From contig JAVJSU010000103.1 of the NCBI GenBank assembly GCA_040219275.1, forward strand, positions 62,001 to 126,000: a stretch of 64,000 nucleotides of DNA, given 5' to 3'. Under the pieces are notes generated by a model that did not search any database, was not told where the DNA came from, and saw only the letters and a list, made by a program, of their open reading frames with translations. Below, in pieces: positions 24,853 to 33,339 of the stretch. The stretch comes from JAVJSU01 sp040219275. Lineage in GTDB: Bacteria > Chloroflexota > Anaerolineae > Aggregatilineales > Phototrophicaceae. Numbering within the stretch: position 1 is the first letter of the stretch; every line of letters starts with the position of its first letter. The position numbers and the translations under genes were made by a program.

Positions 24853-25962
24853 ATGATGACAGATAATCAAGTGTTAAGCACCACTTCAGACAAATCGTTT
24901 GACAAACCGTTTGAAATTGGACTTTACTCTTTTGCAGAACTCACTGCCGATCCCCGCACGGGGCATAAGCTGAGTCCTGCGGAGCGCATCAACAATCTGT
25001 TAGAGGAAATTGAACTAGCGGATCAGGTTGGGTTAGATGTGTTCGGGCTTGGCGAGCATCATCGTGAGGAATTTGTTTCGTCTGCGCCGGAAGTCATTTT
25101 GGCGGCGGCGGCAAGTCGTACAAAAAATATTCGTCTCAGTAGCGCGGTGACGGTGCTGAGTTCAGATGATCCTGTGCGCGTGTTTCAGCGTTTCGCCAGT
25201 TTGGATTTGGTCTCCAATGGACGCGCAGAGATCATCGCCGGACGTGGCTCGTTTATCGAGTCGTACCCGTTGTTTGGTTACAACCTGAACCATTATGATG
25301 AGCTATTTTCTGAAAAGCTCGAACTGCTGATTAAATTGCGTGAGAGTGAACGCGTTACATGGCGCGGAAAGCATCGTCCATCATTCGATAATCTGGGTAT
25401 TTATCCACGTCCGGTACAAGACCTTCTGCCGATCTGGGTGGGGGTGGGTGGCACGCCGGAATCGGTGGTGCGGGCAGCGACTCTCGGATTGCCGATGGCG
25501 TTGGCGATCATCGGCGGTATGCCGGAACGTTTCGCACCGTATCTGGATTTGTATCGGCGGACTGCTTCAGAAGTCGGGCATGATCTCGCAAAATTACCGC
25601 TAAGTATCAACTCGCATGGGTTCATCGCAGATACACGCCGACAAGCCATTGATGAATCGTTTCCCGCCGTGAAGGTCGTCATGGATAAAATCGGGCGTGA
25701 GCGTGGCTGGTCACCGATGCACCAGGGGCAATATGAAGCCTCCGCAGATTTACGCGGTGCTAATTTCGTCGGTAGTCCTGATGAAATTGTCGAGAAAATC
25801 CTGTTCCAGCACAAAATTTTCGGGCATCAGCGCCTCTTGATTCAACTCAGCGTGGGGTCAATCCCGCATGAGAAGATCATGCACGCGATTGAGTTGCTCG
25901 GCACAAAGGTTGCACCTGTCGCCAGAGATGAAATCGCCCGCCGGGTCGCTACACCATCCTAG
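24853..25962 (+). CDS. LLM-class flavin-dependent oxidoreductase
   Basis: A 369-residue luciferase-like monooxygenase. The N-terminal FEIGLYSFAELTADPRTGHKL and the core around GLDVFGLGEHHREEF and SSDDPVRVFQRFASLDL closely match the Atu2307/SP_0267 subgroup. Such proteins bind FMN or F420 and oxidise unknown substrates. The ATG at 24853 is preferred because AAAGGA lies seven bases before it; an upstream TTG is also in frame. Transcription ends at the strong terminator at 25999-26032. Confidence 0.9.
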   Translation: MMTDNQVLSTTSDKSFDKPFEIGLYSFAELTADPRTGHKLSPAERINNLLEEIELADQVGLDVFGLGEHHREEFVSSAPEVILAAAASRTKNIRLSSAVTVLSSDDPVRVFQRFASLDLVSNGRAEIIAGRGSFIESYPLFGYNLNHYDELFSEKLELLIKLRESERVTWRGKHRPSFDNLGIYPRPVQDLLPIWVGVGGTPESVVRAATLGLPMALAIIGGMPERFAPYLDLYRRTASEVGHDLAKLPLSINSHGFIADTRRQAIDESFPAVKVVMDKIGRERGWSPMHQGQYEASADLRGANFVGSPDEIVEKILFQHKIFGHQRLLIQLSVGSIPHEKIMHAIELLGTKVAPVARDEIARRVATPS

Positions 25963-25998
25963 TGTGTAAGCCTTAGCTGTGAATACGATTTTTATGAT

Positions 25999-26033
25999 AA
26001 AGACGATACGGTATGTTTGCGGTATCGTCTTTT
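25999..26033. terminator. Bidirectional intrinsic terminator
   Basis: AAAGACGATAC (25999-26009) pairs with GTATCGTCTTT (26022-26032) and is followed by more T on the plus strand, while the minus strand gives a matching T run. It sits between the LLM gene (plus) and the P450 gene (minus), which converge. Confidence 0.88.
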
Positions 26034-26062
26034 TGGTTCCCACTGTACGTTGAGCCAAAAAC

Positions 26063-27211
26063 TCATAGATCAGGCACTCTACGCAATAACGTGGCAATGA
26101 CAATTTCACCTTCCAGGCGGGCTAACATTGCTCCGAGACAATGATGTATGCCATAGCTGAAGCCGATGTGTTTGTTGGGTTGTCGTTGAATATTGAACGT
26201 ATGAGGGTCATCAAATATGAGCGGGTCACGGTTGGCGGCGAATAGCACCGCATGGACAATATCGCCCCTGTGGATGACCTTGCCGCGTATTTCAACATCC
26301 TCGAATGCCCAACTTGGGAGGGTTCTATGCGACGGACCGTTAAAGCGCAACATTTCTTCTATGGCGGTTTTGAGCATCGCCGAATCGCCAGCATTTTCCT
26401 GTAACAGGCGGAGTTGGTCACGATTATCAAACAGACTCATGATGCTATTGCTGGTGAAGTTGACCATCGTCTCGTAGCCGGCGGTGATGAGCAAGAAGAC
26501 CATCGCCAGAAGTTCCGGTCTGCTGAGCTGGTCTTTTATACCCTCAGAAAAAATCAGATCGGATAGTAAATCATCGAAGTTACTGGCATTGGTACGCCTC
26601 AGGTCAATTTGTTGATTCAGGTAGTCCGAAAATTGGGTGATGGTTTGGTGGACGATTTCTTCATCAGACAGGAGCATCTGTTGCGTCCACAAATAGAGGT
26701 TTGGATAATCTTCTGCGGGAACACCGAGAATCGTCGCTATCGCTAAGAGTGGAAATTGATTGATGTAGGTTTCAGTCAGGTTGTATTCATCGCCTTCCGC
26801 AACGTCGAGATCAATCGCATCGAATAATTGATCGGCAATTGCCTGAAGATGTGGGCGCAGATTGTTTATTCTTGCGGGGGTGAAGACCAGTTGAACAATG
26901 GATTTGAGGCGGGCATGTGCCGGATCATCGAGGTTCAGCATATGCTGGTTAATGATGTCCTCGGTATCACTTTCGATCCACTTAGTCGCGTCGTGTGCGG
27001 GTTGTTGTTTGCGGAATTCTTTGCCGAAGCGTTTATCTTTTAGGAAACTCAAACAGTCATCATAACGAGTGAGGAACCAGAACACTTGTCCCGTATGCGG
27101 GTGGATTGCGGCGTGTACGGGGTCTTCACTTCGCATCCGGTCATAGAGTGCGGGGTTGCGTTGCGCTTGTAAAGAAAAAATATCGTAAGGATCGGTTCGG
27201 GTAGCGGTCAT
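26063..27211 (-). CDS. Cytochrome P450 (short C-terminus)
   Basis: A 382-residue heme monooxygenase. The I-helix LLITAGYETMVNF (A-G-x-E-T), the K-helix EEMLRFNG (ExxR) and the heme-ligand loop FSYGIHHCLGAMLAR are present. The protein stops at LLRRVPDL, just after the L helix. Most bacterial P450s continue another 25-35 residues to form the last beta sheet, so this copy may be truncated. The following bases do not read on sensibly in another frame, so a deletion next to the terminator is more likely than a simple frameshift. Substrate is unknown, and no ferredoxin partner is adjacent. Confidence 0.85.
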   Translation of the reverse strand: MTATRTDPYDIFSLQAQRNPALYDRMRSEDPVHAAIHPHTGQVFWFLTRYDDCLSFLKDKRFGKEFRKQQPAHDATKWIESDTEDIINQHMLNLDDPAHARLKSIVQLVFTPARINNLRPHLQAIADQLFDAIDLDVAEGDEYNLTETYINQFPLLAIATILGVPAEDYPNLYLWTQQMLLSDEEIVHQTITQFSDYLNQQIDLRRTNASNFDDLLSDLIFSEGIKDQLSRPELLAMVFLLITAGYETMVNFTSNSIMSLFDNRDQLRLLQENAGDSAMLKTAIEEMLRFNGPSHRTLPSWAFEDVEIRGKVIHRGDIVHAVLFAANRDPLIFDDPHTFNIQRQPNKHIGFSYGIHHCLGAMLARLEGEIVIATLLRRVPDL

Positions 27212-27421
27212 GGGTTAGCCCCCTTTCGTTGGGTGGCTAGGGTTGCGTCTCATATGCTGGAATAGCATATCGCGCGGACTTTCTTGTGGAAGTATAACTT
27301 CAATTTGAGGAAGTGCGTAAGCGGATAAGGTTCAACCAAGGTGAATAGCGCAACGGCGATCAACAGCCTACACCCTTATACACCCTTAGCAATTGAACAT
27401 TTCATCCGCTATTCTACGCAC

Positions 27422-27763
27422 TTATTTGAAATTTTCGTAAGCAACATCGAGGGTATCAGCCATCTGGAAGACTTTATCGAAGCGTGTCAGTGTGAGAATG
27501 CGGTACGCGGCGGGATCGGTTGGTTTGACGAGGACAACTTCGCCACCGGCTTGACGGGCTTGCTTCAGCAGAGAAACCAGCGCAGACATGCCAGCACTAT
27601 CCATAAATTCTGTGTGGCTCAAATCTATAACAAAATTGTGCGCGCCATTATCTAGTAAACGGGTTTGTTCGTCCCGTAAATCGCTGACTGTGAAGGCTTC
27701 TAATCGTCCTGTTATTTCAATCACGTCGATTCGGATTGTGTATTGCGTCGTTTTGATTTGCAT
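27422..27763 (-). CDS. STAS-domain anti-sigma-factor antagonist
   Basis: A 113-residue protein of the SpoIIAA/RsbV type. The phosphoacceptor motif FMDSAGMSALVSLLK (Ser about residue 57) is intact and the fold runs IEITGRLEAF to GEVVLVKP. Such proteins bind and neutralise an anti-sigma kinase when dephosphorylated. No partner kinase or phosphatase is present nearby, so its partner lies elsewhere. It sits 27 bases downstream of the glycosyltransferase gene pair on the same strand. Confidence 0.9.
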   Translation of the reverse strand: MQIKTTQYTIRIDVIEITGRLEAFTVSDLRDEQTRLLDNGAHNFVIDLSHTEFMDSAGMSALVSLLKQARQAGGEVVLVKPTDPAAYRILTLTRFDKVFQMADTLDVAYENFK

Positions 27764-27790
27764 TATTTCCAGAACTCCATTTGAAGCCTA

Positions 27791-29020
27791 TTAAGATGAG
27801 CGCGTTTCCGATTGTGGGACAAGCGGTGTTGTCTGGCGTTGATCCAGTATTCGTTCAAAATGCAGTAAATACCAATCAACCACTTCGCTCATCGGTAAAC
27901 CGGAAGCGGCGACAAAATTGTGCGCGCTGATTGTCCGGCGATAGGCAGGATCATCAATGAATTTGCTGATGGATTCCGCCATGCTCTGTGGATCATCCGG
28001 TTCAAAAAATTCACCCTGATAGCCTTCATCTTGAATTAGTTCTGCAAAATCGCCCAGATTGGGTAACGCAACCGCTTTTCCATAGCTCCCTGCCTGATGC
28101 AACACACCTGAGCTACCCGTTGTGCTGTTATACGGGAAGACAACCACCGCGGAGTCCCCAAAAATGCGCGGGACATCTTCTTCCGCAACGTAGCCCGTGT
28201 AGCGTACATTGTTTACATGAGCGTAACGTTGTTGTACGTCTTCAAGATATCCCGGTGTATTCGGGCTATCGGTTCCGGCGATCACCAATTCAAGTGGTTC
28301 AGCATGTTTACTCTGCAAAATTTCAAAGGCTTCAATCAGGCTGTCTACTTTCTTATAGGTGCCAAATTTACCGAATGTCATTATTTGCAACGGACCATCC
28401 GGTAACTCATAGGAGGGTTCAGGGATGTCTTCAAAGGCACCATGTGGGGCAAGGATGATATGCTCCGCGCTGTATTTCTCTGTGAGGATGTCCACATATT
28501 TCGGGATCGTCACCATGACGAGATCTGCTTTAAGCATCATACGTGTGAAAATATTGCCGGCGATGCGCGTGATATTTTCTATAATCGGATTTCCGCCGAA
28601 ACCCGCTTTTTTTAGATCCACCGTTTCCATGATGTTGTGCAAAAGCACTGCCGTAAGCGCTCCGGTTGATTTAACCAACCACGGTGTAAGCAAACCTATC
28701 GATGCGGGAATACGTTGATCGGAGAAGGTTGCAAATTGCAAATTCAGCAGGACAACATCCGGTGTAAGGTCTTTTACCGCGGCGCGAATTGTGATTACGT
28801 TGTTCCATGCGCCGAAGCGCCAGCACTGTCGGATGCTTACCGGGGCGATCCCCTCAGGGTTGTCGTCCTTTGGATAGGTCTCACCGTCCGGCAGTTCGTC
28901 TGCAAGGATGATAATTTCGCTCACTTCCGGTTTTTGGCGTAGATGATTAACGAAGTGAAATGCGTATTCGTTGAGTGATCCTCTACCAGGCGGGTACGTC
29001 GTGACGATTGCTATTCGCAT
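27791..29020 (-). CDS. Glycosyltransferase, GT4-like
   Basis: A 409-residue retaining glycosyltransferase of GT-B fold. N-terminal RIAIVTTYPPGRGSLNEYAFHF, and in the second half the nucleotide-sugar-binding set DGPLQIMTFGKFGTYKKVDSL with later FGDSAVVVFPYNSTTGSSG. The Glu-rich acceptor motif is FAELIQDEGYQGEFFEPD. Its start overlaps the GT2 gene by 38 bases, so the two are one operon. The pair probably builds a glycolipid or exopolysaccharide; sugar and acceptor are unknown. Confidence 0.85.
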   Translation of the reverse strand: MRIAIVTTYPPGRGSLNEYAFHFVNHLRQKPEVSEIIILADELPDGETYPKDDNPEGIAPVSIRQCWRFGAWNNVITIRAAVKDLTPDVVLLNLQFATFSDQRIPASIGLLTPWLVKSTGALTAVLLHNIMETVDLKKAGFGGNPIIENITRIAGNIFTRMMLKADLVMVTIPKYVDILTEKYSAEHIILAPHGAFEDIPEPSYELPDGPLQIMTFGKFGTYKKVDSLIEAFEILQSKHAEPLELVIAGTDSPNTPGYLEDVQQRYAHVNNVRYTGYVAEEDVPRIFGDSAVVVFPYNSTTGSSGVLHQAGSYGKAVALPNLGDFAELIQDEGYQGEFFEPDDPQSMAESISKFIDDPAYRRTISAHNFVAASGLPMSEVVDWYLLHFERILDQRQTTPLVPQSETRSS

Positions 29021-29798
29021 AGTCGGCTAACCTCCGATTATAGATACCTTTCCAATCATTCATTTTGATCTTGAGGATGTCACGAAGAAAGCGTTGCACT
29101 TCTTTGCGTGTATCCACTTTTGAACCGGGAGAATCCACCCACATAACCGGAATTTCCGTCACCCGATAGCCACTTTTGAATGCCAGATAGAGCACTTCGA
29201 GATCAAATGAAAACCCCATAATCGTCTGGGCGCTGTGGATCTTTTTGGCAGATTCTTCACTGTACATTTTAAAACCGCATTGTGTATCGCGGACTTTGAT
29301 GCGTAAACCGTAGCGCACGATTAACCGCAACCCATCACTGAGCAAATGACGAAAGAATGACTTTTTCGCTTCCTGAGCGCCTTCAACTGCTCTTGATCCG
29401 ACCGCGACATCAAACCCATCTTGATCTAAAGCTTTTATAAACTTACTCACTTCTTCAATCGGGGTGGAGTTATCCGCATCAGAGAACAGGACGTATTTGC
29501 CACGCGCCGCCAGCATACCGCGCTGAACTGCCCGCCCTTTGCCCCCATTTTGCGAGGTTTTGAGTACATGCAAGTTGACAAATCCGAGGTCTTCGATGAC
29601 CTGTACCGTGTTATCTTTAGAGCCATCATCTGCGATGAGCATTTCCCATGGGAAGCCAAGATCGGACACATGCGAGGCAATCGCCCCGATGGTTGGTAAT
29701 ATTCGAACTTCTTCGTTATAAGCAGGGATTACTATAGATAAGAATGGTTCTCCCTCTATAGGTGTTGTTTTCCACTGCTCGTAATTATCGTATGGCAT
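28983..29798 (-). CDS. Glycosyltransferase, GT2 (ALG5/dolichyl-phosphate glucosyltransferase-like)
   Basis: A 271-residue GT-A glycosyltransferase. The family motif SIVIPAYNEEVRILPTIG, LIADDGSKDNTVQVIED, GKGRAVQRGMLAARG and the D-x-D-like FSDADNSTP are present. The second half has MKINVRDTQCGFKMY-like residues (KVRDTQCGFKMYS) typical of undecaprenyl- or dolichyl-phosphate sugar transferases. It lacks C-terminal membrane helices. The ATG at 29798 has GGGAGGA 7-8 bases upstream. Its 3' end overlaps the GT4 gene. Confidence 0.88.
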   Translation of the reverse strand: MPYDNYEQWKTTPIEGEPFLSIVIPAYNEEVRILPTIGAIASHVSDLGFPWEMLIADDGSKDNTVQVIEDLGFVNLHVLKTSQNGGKGRAVQRGMLAARGKYVLFSDADNSTPIEEVSKFIKALDQDGFDVAVGSRAVEGAQEAKKSFFRHLLSDGLRLIVRYGLRIKVRDTQCGFKMYSEESAKKIHSAQTIMGFSFDLEVLYLAFKSGYRVTEIPVMWVDSPGSKVDTRKEVQRFLRDILKIKMNDWKGIYNRRLADYANSNRHDVPAW

Positions 29799-29816
29799 TG
29801 GTTTATCCTCCCACAA

Positions 29817-29975
29817 TTAAGCCACAAATACCCAATTGACGAACATTGCTGTCAGGATGCCTAGAAGCACACTGAACGAGACAGTTAACAGACGGTCAAG
29901 CCATTGACGGCGACCCCAATAGCCGAGAATCATGAAGACAGGGAAGATAACAAGTGCATAGCGAGAGAGGCTGAC
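29817..29975 (-). pseudogene. C-terminal remnant of a membrane mannosyltransferase (PIG-V-like)
   Basis: A minus-strand fragment of about 52 residues. It reads SLSRYALVIFPVFMILGYWG then a hydrophobic stretch ending AMFVNWVFVA before its stop, matching the C-terminus of PIG-V/GT39-like mannosyltransferases, whose last conserved segment is the RYxLVIFPxF motif. The frame is open only back to a stop codon at about 29979-29981, where the fragment is cut off. It lies 19 bases upstream of the GT2 gene start, in the same direction, so it was probably the first gene of that operon. Confidence 0.7.
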
Positions 29976-30307
29976 GACTTACAGACGGTTTTGCTATCCG
30001 TGAAAATTTAATGCTACCAACAGTCCATTTTATGGATGAAATCCATGAACCTGCTGTAGAGGGGTCGTCAAATCCAGCGGACGATTGCCGTGTTGTACCT
30101 GCGAATGATGATGAGGCCGTATTGCTTTCAGCTCTCCCGACACCGGGATCAAACAGTATCGGTGAATTCGACGATTATGCGTTCCTCATTCACCCAATCA
30201 TCGGGGGATATTATGTTCGCCTCCAAGATGACACACAGGGATGGGTTTCCTTTAATAGCGTGCGGCTCATCGGCTGTGATGCGATTATGGCACGAATGAT
30301 CCCCTGA
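29975..30307 (+). pseudogene. C-terminal remnant of a secreted SH3-like protein
   Basis: A plus-strand open frame of 111 codons starting at the same junction where the mannosyltransferase fragment ends. It contains an internal ATG (30011). Its C-terminal half reads YVRLQDDTQGWVSFNSVRLIGCD, the pattern of a bacterial SH3 domain after a disordered linker. No N-terminal signal or Shine-Dalgarno is seen. I interpret it as the 3' end of a gene whose 5' part was lost in a rearrangement; it may also be expressed as a short protein from 30011. Confidence 0.5.
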
Positions 30308-30333
30308 AAGTCAATTGATCTACAACAATTTGA

Positions 30334-30654
30334 ATGACCAAGGCGTACAAAATAACAATGAATCTGGAAAATTTTCCCATCATGGCTGGCATAATTTCCA
30401 GCCTGATCTTCATGAGTGGGACGATGAGTATGCTAGGCAAAACTTGGCACACAAAAGCCGTAAGCTCATATAGTCTGAGTGCAATGTGGCTCAATAATTT
30501 TGGTAATCTCGTGCATTGGGTCTGTGTGCTGATCTATCTGTTACATGGCTTCTACACGATTGCAACGATCTTGATGCTGGTCTGGTGTTTGGTCTATCGC
30601 CATTATCCGACAACGGCGAAGCGCATCACACAATCGATAAAACGCGTCACATAG
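30334..30654 (+). CDS. Small membrane protein, PQ-loop/SemiSWEET-like
   Basis: A 106-residue protein with three hydrophobic helices: IMAGIISSLIFMSGTMS, then SLSAMWLNNFGNLVHWVCVLIYLLHG and IATILMLVWCLVYRHY. The order helix, short basic loop (KTWHTKAVSSYS) and LSAMWLNNFGNLVHW is reminiscent of the single PQ-loop repeat of SemiSWEET proteins, though the Pro-Gln pair is replaced. An alternative ATG is at 30358; neither has a clear Shine-Dalgarno. It sits amid gene fragments, so it may be decaying. Confidence 0.5.
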   Translation: MTKAYKITMNLENFPIMAGIISSLIFMSGTMSMLGKTWHTKAVSSYSLSAMWLNNFGNLVHWVCVLIYLLHGFYTIATILMLVWCLVYRHYPTTAKRITQSIKRVT

Positions 30655-30719
30655 ACCATGCCAACAATACCCAACTCTAAACCGACTGTAGGTGAACATG
30701 CCACATCGTTGAAAAACAA

Positions 30720-30857
30720 GTGAGGGCAATGGTTTATTTGAAATCGTCTGTGCTTCAGTAATAACCCGTTCTTCGTTACGAGCGCATAACAGGAGATTAA
30801 CGCCTTCTTGCGCCAATGCTTCAGCGATTGCCAGTCCGATGCCAACACTGCTACTGC
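30720..30857 (-). pseudogene. Short-chain dehydrogenase fragment
   Basis: On the minus strand the frame reads SSSVGIGLAIAEALAQEG then LLLCARNEERV, the NAD(P)-binding Rossmann region of an SDR. The expected motif has SSSGIG, so an extra Val codon interrupts the glycine motif. The codons that should precede it (a strand ending in VTG) are replaced by the 7-bp repeat tract. After about 45 residues the SDR match ceases. It is a broken gene. Confidence 0.7.
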
Positions 30858-30953
30858 GATGCCAGATGCCAGATGCCAGATGCCAGATGCCAGATGCCAG
30901 ATGCCAGATGCCAGATGCCAGATGCCAGATGCCAGATGCCAGATGCCAGATGC
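30858..30953. repeat. 7-bp tandem repeat (GATGCCA), about 13.7 copies
   Basis: Thirteen perfect copies of GATGCCA run from 30858 to 30948, and a partial copy GATGC follows. Because 7 is not a multiple of 3, all three frames on each strand cycle through 7-residue peptides, and open frames appear on both strands by chance. The tract has replaced the 5' part of the SDR remnant and ends about 60 bases before the promoter of the GntR gene. A perfect tract of this kind can change length by slipped replication. Confidence 0.95.
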
Positions 30954-31010
30954 GCCGCGTACCAGTAGGTTTTTTCCTGATTATGAATGAATAAATTTCA
31001 TTTTTGTGAC

Positions 31011-31053
31011 TTGACAATAATCGTATACGATTGCAATATGTGTAAAAGTATAC
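31011..31053 (+). promoter_or_regulatory. Promoter with GntR-type operator
   Basis: TTGACA (31011-31016), a 17-base spacer and CAATAT (31034-31039). The 14-base perfect palindrome AATCGTATACGATT (31019-31032) fills the spacer, and a second GTATAC lies at 31048-31053. The GTATAC core matches the pattern of FadR/FCD-type GntR operators. The regulator starts at 31069, so autorepression is likely. Confidence 0.75.
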
Positions 31054-31068
31054 AAAAAAGGTATTCTT

Positions 31069-31713
31069 ATGGTAGCAACCTCCGATGCCATCGCAGAACA
31101 TTTGCGTCAGGCAATTCTACGTGGCGAATTGAAAAGTCTGGAACCTTTACCGCAGGATAAGATTGCCAATGATCTTGGCGTGAGCAAAGTCCCATTGCGG
31201 GAGGCTTTAGCAGAGCTTAAATCCGAAGGGTTGATTATCTACAAAGCAAATCGCGGTGCATTTGTTACCGCGCTTTCTTCTGGAGATGCAAAAGAAATCT
31301 ATTTGATGCGTGTTGCTCTGGAACAATTGGCACTCGAATACGCCATCCCCAATTTAAGCAAAGTGGATATTGCCCATGCGCGCAGTGCGCTTCTCATGAT
31401 CGATGCAGAAGATAATGCGCAAAAGTGGGCGGAACTAAATTGGGAATTTCACGCGGCATTATATCGCCCCGCAGAAATGCCACATCTGATTGCAACGATA
31501 AAAACTTTGCATGTGAATGTAGGGCGCTATCTGGTGTTGTATCTCGACAAGATGGCGTTCCAGAATAAATCCCATGCTGAACATCACCTGCTGTTAGAAG
31601 CCTGTATTTCTGGAAATACCGAACACGCCAGACACATCCTGCAACAGCATTTGGATGATGCATCTTATGCTTTGCAAAATTATTTGAACTCAGAAAACGG
31701 AGGCACTGAATAA
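31069..31713 (+). CDS. GntR-family (FCD/FadR-type) transcriptional regulator
   Basis: A 214-residue regulator with an N-terminal winged helix (AIAEHLRQAILRGELKSLEPLPQ, then DLGVSKVPLREALAELKSEG) and a C-terminal FCD ligand-binding domain with the expected Asp, Arg and His positions (EIYLMRVALEQLALEYAI, WELNWEFHAALYRP-like WAELNWEFHAALY, and HAEHHLLLEA). It overlaps the SHMT-like gene by one base and probably controls it, acting at the operator just upstream. The inducer is likely a small organic acid or amino acid. Confidence 0.92.
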   Translation: MVATSDAIAEHLRQAILRGELKSLEPLPQDKIANDLGVSKVPLREALAELKSEGLIIYKANRGAFVTALSSGDAKEIYLMRVALEQLALEYAIPNLSKVDIAHARSALLMIDAEDNAQKWAELNWEFHAALYRPAEMPHLIATIKTLHVNVGRYLVLYLDKMAFQNKSHAEHHLLLEACISGNTEHARHILQQHLDDASYALQNYLNSENGGTE

Positions 31714-33074
31714 TGACTATCGAAGATCAGTTTGAAGTGCACGATCCCGAAATTTTAGCGAATGCCCGTGCCATTCTTGATAAAGCGGGGAATTATGCTG
31801 GGATGGCTCAGGAGGTGGTCAGCGCAGTAAAACGCAATGAAGCATGGCGTGGAGAAAGTTGCATTAATCTGCTTGCACCTGAAGCACCCACCAGCCCAAC
31901 CGTTCGTCGCCTTTTAGCCTCTGAAATCGGCACACGGGCGGCAGAGGGGCATATTGGACGCGTTAATCGCTGGTTTGCCGGTACGCAATATATTGATGAA
32001 GTCGAATCATTATGTGTTGAACTCCTGAAAAAAGCCTTTCGTTGTAATTATGCCGATCATCGCTTGATGGGAAGCATGATTGGCAACATGGCAGTGTACC
32101 ATTCACTTGTTCAACCCGGTGATCGCGTGATGACTGCCGCCCAACCCTTCGGAGGGCATTCGAGCAATCGCTATGATGGACCCGCTGGAACACGTGGCGT
32201 AGAGATTTTTGACATCCCGTTTGATCCAGAGACGTTAGATGTGGATTTAGATAAATTTGAGGAGGAGGCGCAACGTATCCAACCCAAGCTGGTTGTCGCT
32301 GGCATGTCCATGACACTGTTCCCGCTTCCGGTGCGCGAGATGAGTTCGATCATCCAGAGATGGGGTGGTCGCTTTGTGTTTGACGGGGCGCATCAAGCAG
32401 GATTAATTGCGGGGCACCAGTTTCAGGATCCACTCAAAGAGGGTGCTGATATTCTAACGGGTTCAGCAGGGAAAACTTTTAGCGGACCCCAGAGCGGTAT
32501 GATTATGTGGAATGATCCTACGCTTACAGAACCCATTACCACAGCAATATTTCCTGTACTTGCGGCGACTCATCAAGTCAACCGTGTCGCGGCGCTGGCT
32601 GTTGCGGCGGCAGAGATGCTTGAATATGGCGATGTGTATATGGCGCAAATCGTAAAAAATTCTCAGGCGCTGGGTAAAGCATTGGAAGCGCGCGGTATCC
32701 CTGTACTTGCCGCAAATCGTGGGTATTCACAAACGCATCAGGTGATTGTCAATGTGAGAGAATTTGGTGGTGGGTTAGATGTTGCCCACAAATTGGCGGA
32801 AGCAAATTTGATCACGAATAAGAACTTGATTCCCGGTGACAAGCCACAGGATTGGGATCGTCCGAGTGGTCTGCGAATTGGGACGATTGAAATTACCCGC
32901 TTAGGACTCATGGAAAATGACATGGCAGATATTGCAGATTTTATGGCACGTGTGCTGGTCAGAGAGGAATCCACAAGCTCCGTCCTTAAAGATGTTGAAG
33001 CATATCGTCGTCCGTTGCAGACGTTTTACTATAATTTTGACAATGGCTGGCCTCGTGCAATGGGATTGTCTTAA
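31713..33074 (+). CDS. SHMT-family PLP enzyme
   Basis: A 453-residue fold-type I PLP enzyme. The N-terminal segment ESCINLLAPEAPTSPTVRRLLASEIGTRAAEG and the PLP site TGSAGKTFSGPQSGMIMW (Lys in the motif) fit the serine hydroxymethyltransferase family but diverge from housekeeping GlyA, which has THKTLRGPRGG at this site. It may act on another 3-hydroxy amino acid or as a 2-methylserine-type transferase. Regulation by an adjacent GntR gene argues for a catabolic role. Substrate is unknown. Confidence 0.85.
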   Translation: MTIEDQFEVHDPEILANARAILDKAGNYAGMAQEVVSAVKRNEAWRGESCINLLAPEAPTSPTVRRLLASEIGTRAAEGHIGRVNRWFAGTQYIDEVESLCVELLKKAFRCNYADHRLMGSMIGNMAVYHSLVQPGDRVMTAAQPFGGHSSNRYDGPAGTRGVEIFDIPFDPETLDVDLDKFEEEAQRIQPKLVVAGMSMTLFPLPVREMSSIIQRWGGRFVFDGAHQAGLIAGHQFQDPLKEGADILTGSAGKTFSGPQSGMIMWNDPTLTEPITTAIFPVLAATHQVNRVAALAVAAAEMLEYGDVYMAQIVKNSQALGKALEARGIPVLAANRGYSQTHQVIVNVREFGGGLDVAHKLAEANLITNKNLIPGDKPQDWDRPSGLRIGTIEITRLGLMENDMADIADFMARVLVREESTSSVLKDVEAYRRPLQTFYYNFDNGWPRAMGLS

Positions 33075-33261
33075 ACCTTGACGGTCAAATAGCAGGTCTG
33101 CTATGCGAGTTAGCCCGAACTGGAAACAAGAAAGCCGGTACATCAATCAAGTGTTGCACCGGCTACTTGGCAAGAAGCGTTTTCTACTTCTTGACGGAGA
33201 AATCTAGGTGTTGTTGAAGTAAACCGCAGGCAACGGTTGCAAAGCTCGATTTAACAAACAA

Positions 33262-33339
33262 TTACCAACCACGTTTACCGAGAATGACCTGATCTGGTGT
33301 GACGTTGATGCCAATGATGGAGCAGTAAGACAACCCAAT
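33262..33339 (-). pseudogene. Possible C-terminal coding remnant
   Basis: On the minus strand the frame reads YCSIIGINVTPDQVILGKRGW and then stops. It looks like the end of a soluble protein, but upstream it meets a stop at 33340-33342 within the CCCAATCT/AGATTGGG repeat. I cannot name the family. It would be the 3' end of a host gene cut by insertion of the element. Confidence 0.3.

Noticed and set aside
30541..31101. Minus-strand frame with WHLASGI repeated, and plus-strand frame with MPDARCQ repeated
   Set aside because: These are produced by the 7-bp tandem repeat read in frame; a 21-base cycle leaves frames open on both strands without coding. Only the SDR-like part downstream is a credible coding remnant.
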